Below are positions 33,712 through 42,758 of a stretch of 64,000 bases of DNA, one piece after another (the stretch's first letter is position 1; each line of letters begins with the position of its first letter). The DNA is taken from positions 1,550,001 to 1,614,000 of the forward strand of contig NZ_CP014304.1 in assembly GCF_001562275.1 (NCBI RefSeq). The letters are read 5' to 3'. A program made the translations under genes and the position numbers. Below the pieces are notes generated by a model. The model saw only the letters and a program-made list of their open reading frames with translations. It had not been told where the DNA came from and did not search any database. Origin of the DNA: Hymenobacter sp. PAMC 26628. GTDB taxonomy: Bacteria; Bacteroidota; Bacteroidia; Cytophagales; Hymenobacteraceae.

Positions 33712-35235
33712 CTAGCGCTGCGAAATCACGACGGCTTTCTTGCCCACTTTCGGGCCGATTTCCACGTCTTTTTTGGCGGCTTTGCGGTCGGTGTTCACCA
33801 GTTGCACGTTCTTGCTGCGGTCGCCGCTCACGCGCAGCAACAGGTCGGCGCCGGCGGTGTAGCGCAGGCCGTCGAAGCGAATATCCTGGCTGTTTTGCAC
33901 TTCCAGCACCGGCTTGGTATCGGCCGAAAGCAGCGTCACGTTCGTGAAGCGGATGCCGCTGGCCTCCTGGCACAGCAGGCCTTTCTGGCACTCAATGGTG
34001 ATGTTTTCCAGCGCTATGTCCTTGATGCTCATCTCTGGCAGGCCCCGCACCAGGATGCCGGTGGCCGCGCCCTTGCACACCACGTTACGGATGCGGAAAC
34101 CCCGGAACACCGGCGTGCCCGCGTTCAGCGGCATGGGCGCAATAACGGGCGGCGCCGTCGATTCGCCGGCCAGCGGCACAGGGTCCTTGGCAGCGTAGTA
34201 CATGTCGAAAAGAATCGCCTCGCCGGCAATGTCGGTCATGGCCACGCCGTCCACAAAAATGTTCTCCACCACGCCGCCGCGGCCGCGGGCCGTCTTGAAG
34301 CGCAGCCCCACGTCGGTGCCAATAAACGAGCAGTTGCTCACGAACAGGTTGCGGCCCCGCCCGACATTTCCGAGCCAATCACAAAGCCGCCGTGGGCGTG
34401 GTACACCTTGGTGTCGCGCACAATGAAGTTTTCCGTCGGCACGCCGCGCTGGCGGCCCTGCTCGTCGCGGCCGCTTTTGATGCAAATGCCGTCGTCGCCC
34501 ACGTCAAACGTGCAGCCTTCCACAATCCCGTTGCGGCACGATTCGAGGTCCAGGGCGTCGGTGTTCTGGCCGTACCAGGGGTTTTTGGCCGTCACGCGGC
34601 GCAGCGTAATGTTGTCGCACAGCATCGGGTGGATGGTCCAGGCCGGCGGTTTTGAATCGTGAAATCCTCCAGCAGCACCTGCTTGCAGCGGTGCAAACTC
34701 AGCATGTTGGGCCGCAAAAAATTCTTGATGTCGGCGTAGTCGCCCACGTCTTTGCCCGGCTTCAAAATGCCGGGTTCTGGAGTGGCCGAGCCCTTCAGCG
34801 ACTGTGCCGAGGGGTACCAGGTGGTCTGCTTCTCGTCGAGCACGCCGCCCGATTTCACCAGCCGTTGCCACTGGGTGGCGGTCAGCTTGTCCTTCTTCAC
34901 CATGCGCCAGGCGTCGCCAGCCCCGTCGAACACGCCCGCGCCGGTGATGGCAATGTCTTCCAAATCGTAGCCCGAAAGGGGGGACTCGTTGCGCACGGCG
35001 TCCACGCCTTCCCAGTTGGTTTTGATGAGGCGGAATTGGCTTTTATCGGTGGTGAACCGCACCAGGGTCCCACGCTGCACGTGCAGGTTCACGTTGCTTT
35101 TCAGCTGGATGGGCCCCGTCAGCCACAGGCCCGGCGGCACCAGCACGGTACCGCCCTTGGCCGCGCACGCGTCGGTGGCCTTGCGGAAAGCCTCGGTGTT
35201 CAACGTTTGGCCGTCGGCCAGGGCCCCGTAGGCCT
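33712..35235 (-). pseudogene. GH28 polygalacturonase, two frameshifts, 5' end cut off by IS
   Basis: The reading frame begins at the IS edge with AYGALADGQTLNTEAFRKAT and shows GGTVLVPPGLWLTGPIQLKSN, NTDALDLESCRNGIVEGCTF, DVGDDGICIKSGRD (catalytic DD) and HAHGGFVIGSEMSGG (catalytic His), then NLFVSNCSFIGTDVGLRFK. A 1-nt deletion near 34651 (after FTIQN) and another near 34358 (after SEMSGG) put the gene in three frames. The N-terminus continues on the far side of the IS5 element in the CE12 ORF, so it was the C-terminal half of a fused protein. It would hydrolyse polygalacturonate; now broken. Confidence 0.9.
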
Positions 35236-35237
35236 AA

Positions 35238-36106
35238 GAGGCTATCCAAATAGGCAATTGGACCAGGTGATTCGCGCGCAAGCAAAATGAAGCATGGCCA
35301 GGTAGTTTTCGGGCTTTTTGGCCCAGCGAATAAGCAAGTGCCGGAAGCGGTTGCGCCAGGAGTGGGTCCGCTCCACGGCCCAGCGCCGGGCTTTCTGGCC
35401 GGCTTTTTTAGCCTGGACTTCTTCCCCACGCGGGCGGATGTGGGCCGTGTAGCCCAAGCCGGCCAGCAGTTCGCGCACCTGTTTCGAGGCGTAGCCGGCA
35501 GCCAGGCACAGCCCCTGCTGCCCGCTGCCCGGTGGGCTTGCCGGGCCGCTTCGGCCTGGGGCGGCACGCTGGCCCAGGTGCTCTCCACCAGCTTCCCGTC
35601 GTGGCGGTTGGCCCCGTCGAGCACCAGCCCCACCGGGATGCCCCGGGCCTCCGTCAACAGGCTGCGCTTGACGCCGCCGTTGCCGCGGTCCGTGGGGTTG
35701 GGGCCGGTTTTTTTTTCCGCCCAGCGGCGCTTTGTGCAGCGAGCCGTCGAGCGCCATCCACGCAAAATTCAACCCAAGCAGCTCGTCGTAGTCGCCCAGG
35801 GCCTCGTCCCAGCGGCGGGCAAATACGCCGGCTTGCACCCACTGCTGGAACCGGCTGTGGGCGGTACTGCTTTGGCACAAACCGGTTGCATCCAGCGCTT
35901 TCCACTGGCAGCCCGTGCGCAAAACGAAGAAGATGGCGCTCCGCGCGTCCCGGTCCGGGATGCGCGGCCGATGGCAGCCCAGCGGGTGGGCCTTGCCCAC
36001 ATGCGCGGGCAGCAGGGGCGCTAACCGCGCCCAAAGCGTGTCTGAAATCGTGAATTCTTGAACTGTCGCCATTAGCCAAAGTTAATCCCCTATTTGGATA
36101 GCCTCT
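35238..36106. mobile_element. IS5-family insertion sequence, 869 bp
   Basis: Terminal inverted repeats AGAGGCTATCCAAATAGG (left at 35238, right ending 36106) with TA on both sides (35236-35237 and 36107-36108). This fits the TA duplication of the IS427-like group. It is inserted between the CE12 and GH28 parts of one former gene. Confidence 0.88.
35242..36072 (-). pseudogene. IS5-family transposase with two frame changes
   Basis: N-terminal part MATVQEFTISDTLWARLAPL, RTGCQWKALDATGLC and WMALDGSLHKAPLGGKK, then a run of nine A (35708-35716 on the plus strand). The transposase sequence continues in another frame (KKTGPNPTDRGNGGVKRSLL, GLVLDGANRHDGKLVEST), then returns near 35510 to the first frame (GQQGLCLAAGYASKQVRELL, RWAVERTHSWRNRFRHLLIR). 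The IS5 DDE residues are split over both frames. Either the A9 tract is a programmed slippage site and the second shift a mutation, or both are damage. Confidence 0.8.
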
Positions 36107-36108
36107 TA

Positions 36109-36920
36109 ATGTTGAAGGTGTCCTTCTCAAAATACGGCGCCAGCACCACCGGCAAGTCAAATACAAATTTGCCGTCGAAGCCCGTGGCGCGCAAGTTCTT
36201 GGCTAGCGGCAAGTTCAGTTTCTTCACGTCTTGGGCCACCAGCTGGGCCACGCGCTCGGCGCCGTAGGCCGAGAAGTGCGTGTTGTCGAGTTTGGCGTTG
36301 TGGGCCCCGTTCTGGTAGCTCCAAAACAGCGGCTGCGTGCCTTTCTCGCCCAGCTGCGCGTACAGGGCCCAGCTGGTTTCGTGCAAGTCAATCAGCGGCA
36401 CTTTCTGCTGCTTGGCTACTTCCTTCGCCACGCCGGGGTACTCGCCGTGGTCGTCTTTGCGCTGCCCTTTTGCGTCAAAGTAGCGGCGGCCCACGGGCGT
36501 GAGCAGCACCGGCAGGGCCCCCTTCTGGCGGGCTTCCTGCACGAAGCGGGTCAGGTTTTGGCGGTAGGCGGTTTGGGGCGCGACGTAGCGGGCGGTGTCC
36601 TCCATCTTGCTGTCGTTGTGCCCAAACTGGATGAACACCCAGTCGCCGGGGTGCAGCTCGGCCAGCACCTTGGCCCAGCGCCCCTCGGTGCGGAAGTTGC
36701 GGGTGCTGCGGCCGTTCACGGCTACGTCGTGCACCTCAATCTGGCCGTCGAAATACTGCTGGAAGTACATGCCCCAGCCCCGCTCGGCCTTATCAAGCGG
36801 CTTGTCCGACATGGTGGAGTCGCCGACCAGAAAAACCTGGGTTTTAGGCTCAGCGGCCGGCCGGAACGCCAGCAGGCAAGCCGTTGCGCCGACGAGAAAA
36901 TACAGGACAAAAGACCTCGT
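36109..36920 (-). pseudogene. CE12 rhamnogalacturonan acetylesterase, former N-terminal half of a CE12-GH28 fusion
   Basis: SGNH/GDSL esterase: signal-like RSFVLYFLVGATACLLAF, block I VFLVGDSTMSDKP, block II VNGRSTRNF, block III IQFGHND and block V DNTHFSAYG, so all catalytic blocks are present. After the esterase ends (~KKLNLPLAKNLR) the frame continues VFDLPVVLAPYFEKDTFNI. That resembles the N-terminal lead of secreted GH28 enzymes. It then enters the IS and stops. The codon before RSFVL is ACG (36918-36920), where ATG is expected; no other suitable start exists (ATG 37040 would bury the signal peptide). It deacetylates rhamnogalacturonan in pectin; function here is doubtful. Confidence 0.75.
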
Positions 36921-37189
36921 GGTAGGGGATGGAAAAGCGCGGCCTCGCCCGCACCAACGGGCCGCAACCCCAAAATAGGGCAAGACAATACTAGCGCTGG
37001 TTGGGCCCCGGAGACGCTCAAAACTGGTCCCAGGGCCCATTTTTCTGCGCAAACATTCCCGGTAACGTTGTCGGATAAGCTGCGCTTGGCAGTTGTTTGC
37101 AAATTGCCTTTCGCTGGCAGCGCTACGAAAAAAGGCCTGCCAATTACTGGCAGGCCTTTTCTCACGTCCAATATATAAAATATATATTA

Positions 37190-38134
37190 CTATTTTATTA
37201 ATTCGTGCAGCACGGTTTGCATGGAAATAGTTCGGTTGCCGGCTTCCTGAATGATAAGGGAGTTGGGCGAGTCCAGCACGGCATCGGATACTTCCACGTT
37301 GCGGCGCACGGGCAGGCAGTGCAGAAATTTGGCACTGTTGGTGTAGGCCATGTGGGCTTCGCTTACCATCCAGGCGGGGTCGGAGCTGAGGATTTGGCCG
37401 TAGTTGCGGTAGCTGCTCCAGTTTTTGGCGTAGATGTAGTCGGCGCCCTCGAAGGCTTTCTTTTGGTCGTATTCGATGCGGGCGCCCTTGGTGAACTGCT
37501 CGGCCAACTCGTAGCCTTCGGGGTGGGTGATGACGAAATCCACCCAGTCGATTTCCGAAAACCAGTCGGCGAACGAGTTGGGCACGCACTGGGGCAGGGC
37601 GCGCACATGCGGGGCCCAGGTGAGCACCACTTTCACGCGCTCCTTCTGCTTGGTTTCGGCCACGGTAATGAGATCGGCGAAGCTTTGCAGGGGGTGCAGG
37701 GTGGCGCTTTCCAGGCTGATGACGGGCACGGTGGCGTACTGGAGAATCTTGTTAAACACGACTTCCTGGTAGTCCTCGTCGCGGTCGGTGAGGGTGGGGA
37801 AGGTGCGCACGCCCAGCACGTCGCAATACTGGCTCATTACCGCAATGGCATCCTTGATGTGCTCCTGGGTGCCGCCGTTCATCACTGCGCCGTCGGCCAT
37901 TTCCAGGGTCCAGGAGTCGGCTCCGGCGTTGAGCACCCAGGCTTGGGCCCCCAGGTTATAAGCTGCCTTGATGGAGCTGAGCCGGGTGCGCAGGCTGGGA
38001 TTGAAGAAGATGAGGCCGACGGTTTTGTTGCGCCCGATGTGCTGGTAGCCGTAGGGATTGGCCTTGATTTCTAGGGCTTGCTGTAACAGGGCTTTATAGT
38101 CACCCGCATCGGCGAAGGAAGTGAAGTTTTTCAT
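37190..38134 (-). CDS. argF': N-acyl-L-ornithine carbamoyltransferase (acetyl or succinyl)
   Basis: 314 aa from MKNFTSFADAG (38134). Carbamoyl-phosphate loop FFNPSLRTRLSS (residues 43-54) and the C-terminal FLHCLPVRRNVEVSD replace the normal ornithine motifs. This marks the N-acetylornithine (AOTCase, Xanthomonas) / N-succinylornithine (SOTCase, Bacteroides) branch. It carbamoylates the N-acylated ornithine before deacylation by ArgE. The specificity position (Glu in AOTCase, Pro90 in SOTCase, from memory) is Gln90 here in NGGTQEHI, so the acyl group cannot be called. Last gene of the minus-strand arg/car cluster. Confidence 0.93.
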   Translation of the reverse strand: MKNFTSFADAGDYKALLQQALEIKANPYGYQHIGRNKTVGLIFFNPSLRTRLSSIKAAYNLGAQAWVLNAGADSWTLEMADGAVMNGGTQEHIKDAIAVMSQYCDVLGVRTFPTLTDRDEDYQEVVFNKILQYATVPVISLESATLHPLQSFADLITVAETKQKERVKVVLTWAPHVRALPQCVPNSFADWFSEIDWVDFVITHPEGYELAEQFTKGARIEYDQKKAFEGADYIYAKNWSSYRNYGQILSSDPAWMVSEAHMAYTNSAKFLHCLPVRRNVEVSDAVLDSPNSLIIQEAGNRTISMQTVLHELIK

Positions 38135-38156
38135 AGTCTGTGTATAGGCTTTCAAA

Positions 38157-38578
38157 ACGTCATGCTGAGCTTACCGAAGCATCTCTACTGCTTCGTTGGT
38201 AGTTAGATTAGTTTACTGAAATATCATGCTATAGAGCACAGCAGTTCGTTAGCTAATTGTCTAACTTGGTTTATATCTAGTTCGAACTCTGGCCCGTCTT
38301 TCATCATCGCAATGGTCATTATGGTGTCGTACAAGCCTTTTTCAAGATGACCTTGGTGCTTGAAGTGCTTGCTTGAGGCCCAGCGGGCCAATCGCACAAC
38401 TGAGAAAGGTGGTTCGGCTTCCGCTAAATCACGCTCTAATTCCGCCAATAACTCGGCCGCAAAACGCCGTTTTGTGTAAATAATACTCACCTGTTCTCAT
38501 TTGATGACTCCTCATACGCTGCTGATATAACAGTCACAACGAAACGGTAGAGATGCTTCGACAAGCTCAGCATGAGGT
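38157..38578. repeat. Inverted palindrome arms flanking a small gene
   Basis: Left arm 38157-38198 (CGTCATGCTGAGCTTACCGA then GAAGCATCTCTACTGCTTCGTTG). Right arm 38536-38578 is its inverted counterpart (CAACGAAACGGTAGAGATGCTTCG, then CTCAGCATGAGG). Both arms end in TTCGTTG on the inner side. The gene 38224-38490 lies between. Confidence 0.8.
38224..38490 (-). CDS. Small hypothetical protein in the argF'-carB gap
   Basis: 88 aa, soluble, mostly helical. N-terminal MSIIYTKRRFAAELLAELER, acidic/hydrophobic middle and MMKDGPEFELDINQVRQLAN near the end. The GPEFE segment recalls small Bacteroidota proteins of immunity/regulator type, but I cannot name a family. Composition is more AT-rich than carB and argF'. 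It sits inside the loop of a large inverted palindrome (38157-38198 / 38536-38578), interrupting the arg/car gene order. Function unknown. Confidence 0.65.
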   Translation of the reverse strand: MSIIYTKRRFAAELLAELERDLAEAEPPFSVVRLARWASSKHFKHQGHLEKGLYDTIMTIAMMKDGPEFELDINQVRQLANELLCSIA

Positions 38579-38608
38579 TCTGGATGGATGTTTTACGACG
38601 TTCAACGA

Positions 38609-41600
38609 CTACATCGCCTTATACTCATTCCAGCTCTTAATTTTCAAATCCTTCATCTCCAGCGTGCAGAAGGCCTGGATAAACGCCTTCGCCAGCCGCG
38701 CATTCGTCAGCAAACCGACGCCGGAATCCACGGCGGTGCGGCGGATTTTGTAGTCGTTGTCCAGCTCGCCTTTCGAGAGGTTTTTGGGGATGTTGATGAC
38801 CAAGTCGATTTTCTTCTCCTTCAGGTAGGTCAGCACGTTGGGCTCCTGGGCGTCGTCGGGCCAGTAGAGCAGGCTGCTGGGTACACCGTTTTCAGCGAAG
38901 AAGCGGTGGGTGCCCTGGGTGGCGTAAATCTGGTAGCCTTTTTTCACGAGCAGCTCGCTGGCCGAGAGTAGGGCCACTTTCGACTTGATAGGGCCACCGG
39001 AAATGAGCACCGATTTCTGGGGGATTTTGTAGCCCACGCTCAGCATCGATTTCAATAGGGCTTCCTCGGCGGTGTCGCCCAGGCAGCCTACTTCGCCGGT
39101 GCTCACCATGTCCACGCGCATCACCGGGTCGGCGCCGGGCAGGCGGGTGAAGGAGAACTGCGGGGCCTTCACGCCCACGAAGGGCAGGTCGTAGACCCGC
39201 TCGCTCTCGTCGCGGGCTACTTGTTTGCCCAGCAGTACCTGGGTGGCCTTTTTGATGAGGTTATTGCCCGAGATTTTCGACACGAACGGATAACTCCGCG
39301 ACGCCCGGATATTGCACTCAATCACCCGGATAGTGCCGTTCTTTTCCAGGAACTGGATGTTGAACGGACCGCTGATTTCGTAGCGCTTCGCAATTTTTTC
39401 GGCGATGATTTTCAGTTTGCGCACCGTGCCCACGTACACGCGCTGCGGCGGATAGTACATCGTCGCGTCGCCGGAGTGCACGCCGGCAAATTCCACGTGC
39501 TCGGAAATGGCGTAGCTCACGATTTCGCCGTGGTCGGCCACCGCATCCAGCTCAATTTCCTTGGCTTCCTGAATGAACTCGGACACCACCACCGGGTATT
39601 CGGCGCTCACCTCCTTGGCGGCTTTTAGGAATTCCTCCAACTCGAAGTTGTTGGACACCACGTTCATAGCCGCGCCCGACAGCACGTAGCTCGGCCGGAT
39701 GAGCACTGGGAAACCAACTTCCTGCACGAATTCCTGCATGGCGGCCAGCGAGGTCAGCTCCTTCCAACGCGGCTGGGCAATGCCCAGCTCGTCCATGATG
39801 CTGCTGAACTTGTGGCGGTTCTCGGCCTCGTCGATGCGGGCGGCCGAGGTACCCAGGATGGGCGCGTGGGCTTCTTCGAGGCGGGTGGCGAGGTTGTTGG
39901 GAATCTGACCGCCGGTGCTCAGAATGACGCCGCCGGGCTGCTCGAAATCGAGGATGTCCATCACCCGCTCGAAGCTCAGCTCCTCGAAGTAGAGCCGGTC
40001 GCTCACGTCGTAGTCGGTCGAAACGGTTTCGGGGTTGTAGTTGATGAGGATGGTTTTGTAGCCCTCCTCGGCCGCCGTCTGCACGGCCTGCACCCCGCAC
40101 CAGTCAAACTCCACCGACGAGCCGATGCGGTACACGCCCGAGCCCAGCACCACGATGGACTTCGCGGTTTCGCGGGCCAGGTCGTTTTCGGTGCCGTGGT
40201 AGGTGGTGTAGAGGTAGTTGGTCTTGGCCGGAAATTCGGCGGCCAGCGTGTCAATCTGCTTCACCACGGGCAGCACGCCCAGAGCCTTGCGGCGGGCGCG
40301 CACGCGCAGCTCGTCGGCCTTCACGTCGCCCTCGCCCAGCAATTGCACGGCAATCTGCTGGTCTGAGAAACCGGCTTTCTTCACCTCACGCAACAGCTTG
40401 GTTTCCAAAGAATCCAACCCAACGGTGCGGCCGGCGGCCAACTGCTGGCCCAGCTCGAAAATGGTGAACAGGCGCTGCAAAAACCAGTGGTCAATCTTGG
40501 TCAGCTGGTGCACCTGTTCCAGCGTGTAGCCGGCCTCGAAGGCGTTGTTGATGGCGAAGATGCGCTCCTCGTTAGGCTCGCTCAGGAGCTTATCAATCGT
40601 GTCCTTTTCGATGTTTTCGGGCCGGTTGGCCACGAAGCCGCGCTTGCCGGTATCCAGCATGCGCAGGCCCTTCTGAATGGCTTCCTCGAACGATTTTCCG
40701 ATGGCCATCACCTCGCCCACGCTCTTCATGGCCGAGCCAATCTGGCGGTTCACGCCCGAGAATTTGCCCAGGTCCCAGCGCGGCAGCTTCACTACTACGT
40801 AGTCGAGGGCCGGCTCGAAAAAGGCCGAAGTGGTCTGCGTGACGCTGTTTTTCAGCTCGGCCAGCGAGTAGCCCAGGCTCAGCTTGGCGGCCACGAAGGC
40901 CAGCGGGTAGCCCGTCGCCTTCGAGGCCAGCGCCGAGGAGCGTGACAGGCGCGCATTCACCTCAATCACCCGGTAATCCTCCGACACGGGGTCGAGGGCG
41001 TACTGAATGTTGCACTCGCCCACAATGCCCAGGTGCCGAATGGTCTGGATGCCGATGCTGCGCAGCTTGTGGTACTCGCGGTTGCTGAGCGTTTGGGACG
41101 GGGCCACCACGATGCTCTCGCCGGTGTGGATGCCGATGGGGTCGAAGTTCTCCATGTTGCAGACCGTGATGCAGTTATCAAACTGGTCGCGCACCACTTC
41201 GTACTCCACTTCCTTCCAGCCCTTCAGCGATTCTTCCACCAAAATCTGGTCCGAAGTCGTGAAGGCCTGCCGGGCCAGGGCCCGCAGCTCGTCCATGTTG
41301 TTGGCGAAGCCGCTGCCCAGCCCGCCCAGTGCAAACGCGGCCCGCACGATGATGGGGAAGCCAATGGTTTCGCCGGCGGCCAGGGCCTCGGCCATGCTGG
41401 TGCAGGCCACGCTGCGGGCCGAGAGCACGCCAATCTGGTCGAGCTTGACCTTGAAAATCTCCCGGTCCTCGGTGTCGATGATGCTCTGCACGGGCGTGCC
41501 CAGCACCTGCACGTTGTACTGCTCGAACACGCCGGCGCGGTACAGGGCCACGGCGCAGTTCAGCGCCGTTTGGCCGCCAAAGGCCACCAGAATGCCATCG

Positions 41601-41839
41601 GGCCGCTCTTTTTTGATGACTTCCTCCACGAAGTAGGGCGTCACGGGCAGGAAGTACACGTCGTCGGCCATGCCGTCGGAGGTCTGCACGGTGGCAATGT
41701 TGGGGTTGATGAGGATGGTGCGGATGCCTTCCTCCTTCAGCGCCTTGAGGGCCTGCGAGCCGGAATAATCGAACTCCCCGGCCTCGCCAATTTTCAGCGC
41801 GCCGGAACCAAGGATGAGTACTTTGTTGGGTTTGTTCAT
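38609..41839 (-). CDS. carB: Carbamoyl-phosphate synthase large subunit
   Basis: 1076 aa, full length. Two ATP-grasp halves: KVLILGSGALKIGEAGEFDY (residue ~6) and, in the second half, VVLGSGVYRIGSSVEFDWC. A C-terminal MGS-like allosteric domain is near 940-1076. Start MNKPNKVLIL (41839). It makes carbamoyl phosphate from glutamine-derived ammonia, bicarbonate and 2 ATP with CarA, for arginine and pyrimidines. It is placed between argF' and carA, separated from each by an unrelated hypothetical gene, so direct operon coupling may be weakened. Confidence 0.97.
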   Translation of the reverse strand: MNKPNKVLILGSGALKIGEAGEFDYSGSQALKALKEEGIRTILINPNIATVQTSDGMADDVYFLPVTPYFVEEVIKKERPDGILVAFGGQTALNCAVALYRAGVFEQYNVQVLGTPVQSIIDTEDREIFKVKLDQIGVLSARSVACTSMAEALAAGETIGFPIIVRAAFALGGLGSGFANNMDELRALARQAFTTSDQILVEESLKGWKEVEYEVVRDQFDNCITVCNMENFDPIGIHTGESIVVAPSQTLSNREYHKLRSIGIQTIRHLGIVGECNIQYALDPVSEDYRVIEVNARLSRSSALASKATGYPLAFVAAKLSLGYSLAELKNSVTQTTSAFFEPALDYVVVKLPRWDLGKFSGVNRQIGSAMKSVGEVMAIGKSFEEAIQKGLRMLDTGKRGFVANRPENIEKDTIDKLLSEPNEERIFAINNAFEAGYTLEQVHQLTKIDHWFLQRLFTIFELGQQLAAGRTVGLDSLETKLLREVKKAGFSDQQIAVQLLGEGDVKADELRVRARRKALGVLPVVKQIDTLAAEFPAKTNYLYTTYHGTENDLARETAKSIVVLGSGVYRIGSSVEFDWCGVQAVQTAAEEGYKTILINYNPETVSTDYDVSDRLYFEELSFERVMDILDFEQPGGVILSTGGQIPNNLATRLEEAHAPILGTSAARIDEAENRHKFSSIMDELGIAQPRWKELTSLAAMQEFVQEVGFPVLIRPSYVLSGAAMNVVSNNFELEEFLKAAKEVSAEYPVVVSEFIQEAKEIELDAVADHGEIVSYAISEHVEFAGVHSGDATMYYPPQRVYVGTVRKLKIIAEKIAKRYEISGPFNIQFLEKNGTIRVIECNIRASRSYPFVSKISGNNLIKKATQVLLGKQVARDESERVYDLPFVGVKAPQFSFTRLPGADPVMRVDMVSTGEVGCLGDTAEEALLKSMLSVGYKIPQKSVLISGGPIKSKVALLSASELLVKKGYQIYATQGTHRFFAENGVPSSLLYWPDDAQEPNVLTYLKEKKIDLVINIPKNLSKGELDNDYKIRRTAVDSGVGLLTNARLAKAFIQAFCTLEMKDLKIKSWNEYKAM

Positions 41840-41864
41840 TAGGTTGTGTATGTTCAAAAAAGAA

Positions 41865-42757
41865 CGGTCATGCTGAGCCGGCCGAAGCATCTCGCACACT
41901 TCGTAAGACCAGTTATGGCTTTATTTTACTTGCTGCTTCGCAACTCAGTAATTCAGCATCTAAACGACGACTCTTTATTACCAAAAAACTATCCCTACTT
42001 GGCGCACAATTCGTTGCGTCTTTTGCGTAACTATATATTGAATAGCTTACTGCTACAACATCGCCATTTTGCCAGGTTGTAGTTTTTGTGGTGGTTAGGG
42101 GTCGAGATATATATTTTTTGATTTGGGAATCATAGCAAGTAATAATTTCAGCGCTTTTGGCTTGAGCTTCGATGCCATCAATGAAATGATAATAATCTTG
42201 AAATGAATTTTGAATGGTTTCAGTGTCACCAGACCAAATTCGCGCTAATACTCCCTTGTAAAATGTTATATATAAATTTATAGTTGACTTCACTGTCCCA
42301 TCCCGACCTATTTGTACAAGGTATTTTGGCAATACAAACACTCTGCTATCTGAACATTGAGGAGCGTTAAAAATATAATTATCAAGTGCTGGTTTTAATT
42401 CTATAATACTTTCTGTTGTGCTAGTCTGCAATTCAACCTCAATCGCAGAGATTGCAACACGAATGTCAGTATTCCATTCCGCCTTTAAGGGATTAAGAAT
42501 AGCAGTTATTGATTTGCCAATAATGAATGGCCCTAGCCCTTTTAAATTGGGTTCTCGCGGAACGCTCACCTTTAGTGTTGTTGCCGCCTTTTTCGAAGTA
42601 ATTTTCTTCACAGTCTGTGCTGTTGCAACATAGGGTAAAATTATTGCGAGCAGAGCGAAGAGTGATTTCATGTGAGAGTGGAAAGTTTTAATTAAGGATT
42701 GACAGAACCAGTTTGCAACGAAGCGGTGGAGATGCTTCGCTGCGCTCTGCATGACGT
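41865..42757. repeat. Inverted palindrome arms flanking a hypothetical gene
   Basis: Left arm 41865-41902 (CGGTCATGCTGAGCCGGCCG then GAAGCATCTC..TTCGT). Right arm 42716-42757 (CAACGAAGCGGTGGAGATGC then TTCGCTGCGCTCTGCATGACG). The gene 41913-42671 fills the space between the arms. Confidence 0.75.
41913..42671 (-). CDS. AT-rich secreted hypothetical protein in the carB-carA gap
   Basis: 252 aa from MKSLFALLAI (42671). Signal peptide MKSLFALLAIILPYVATAQ. The mature part has one GLGPFIIGKSITAILNPLKA segment and repeated beta-like stretches, with Cys in PQCSDSR and ATNCAPSR. No family recognised. Strongly AT-rich against its neighbours, and lies between inverted arms of the palindrome. The longer frame upstream to 42752 would use the arm sequence as coding and is not accepted. 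Probably acquired cargo; exported, function unknown. Confidence 0.7.
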   Translation of the reverse strand: MKSLFALLAIILPYVATAQTVKKITSKKAATTLKVSVPREPNLKGLGPFIIGKSITAILNPLKAEWNTDIRVAISAIEVELQTSTTESIIELKPALDNYIFNAPQCSDSRVFVLPKYLVQIGRDGTVKSTINLYITFYKGVLARIWSGDTETIQNSFQDYYHFIDGIEAQAKSAEIITCYDSQIKKYISRPLTTTKTTTWQNGDVVAVSYSIYSYAKDATNCAPSRDSFLVIKSRRLDAELLSCEAASKIKP

Positions 42758-42758
42758 T

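Noticed and set aside
42672..42752. Longer start of the carB-carA gap gene
   Set aside because: The extra codons are the palindrome arm, and they would bury the signal peptide at 42671.
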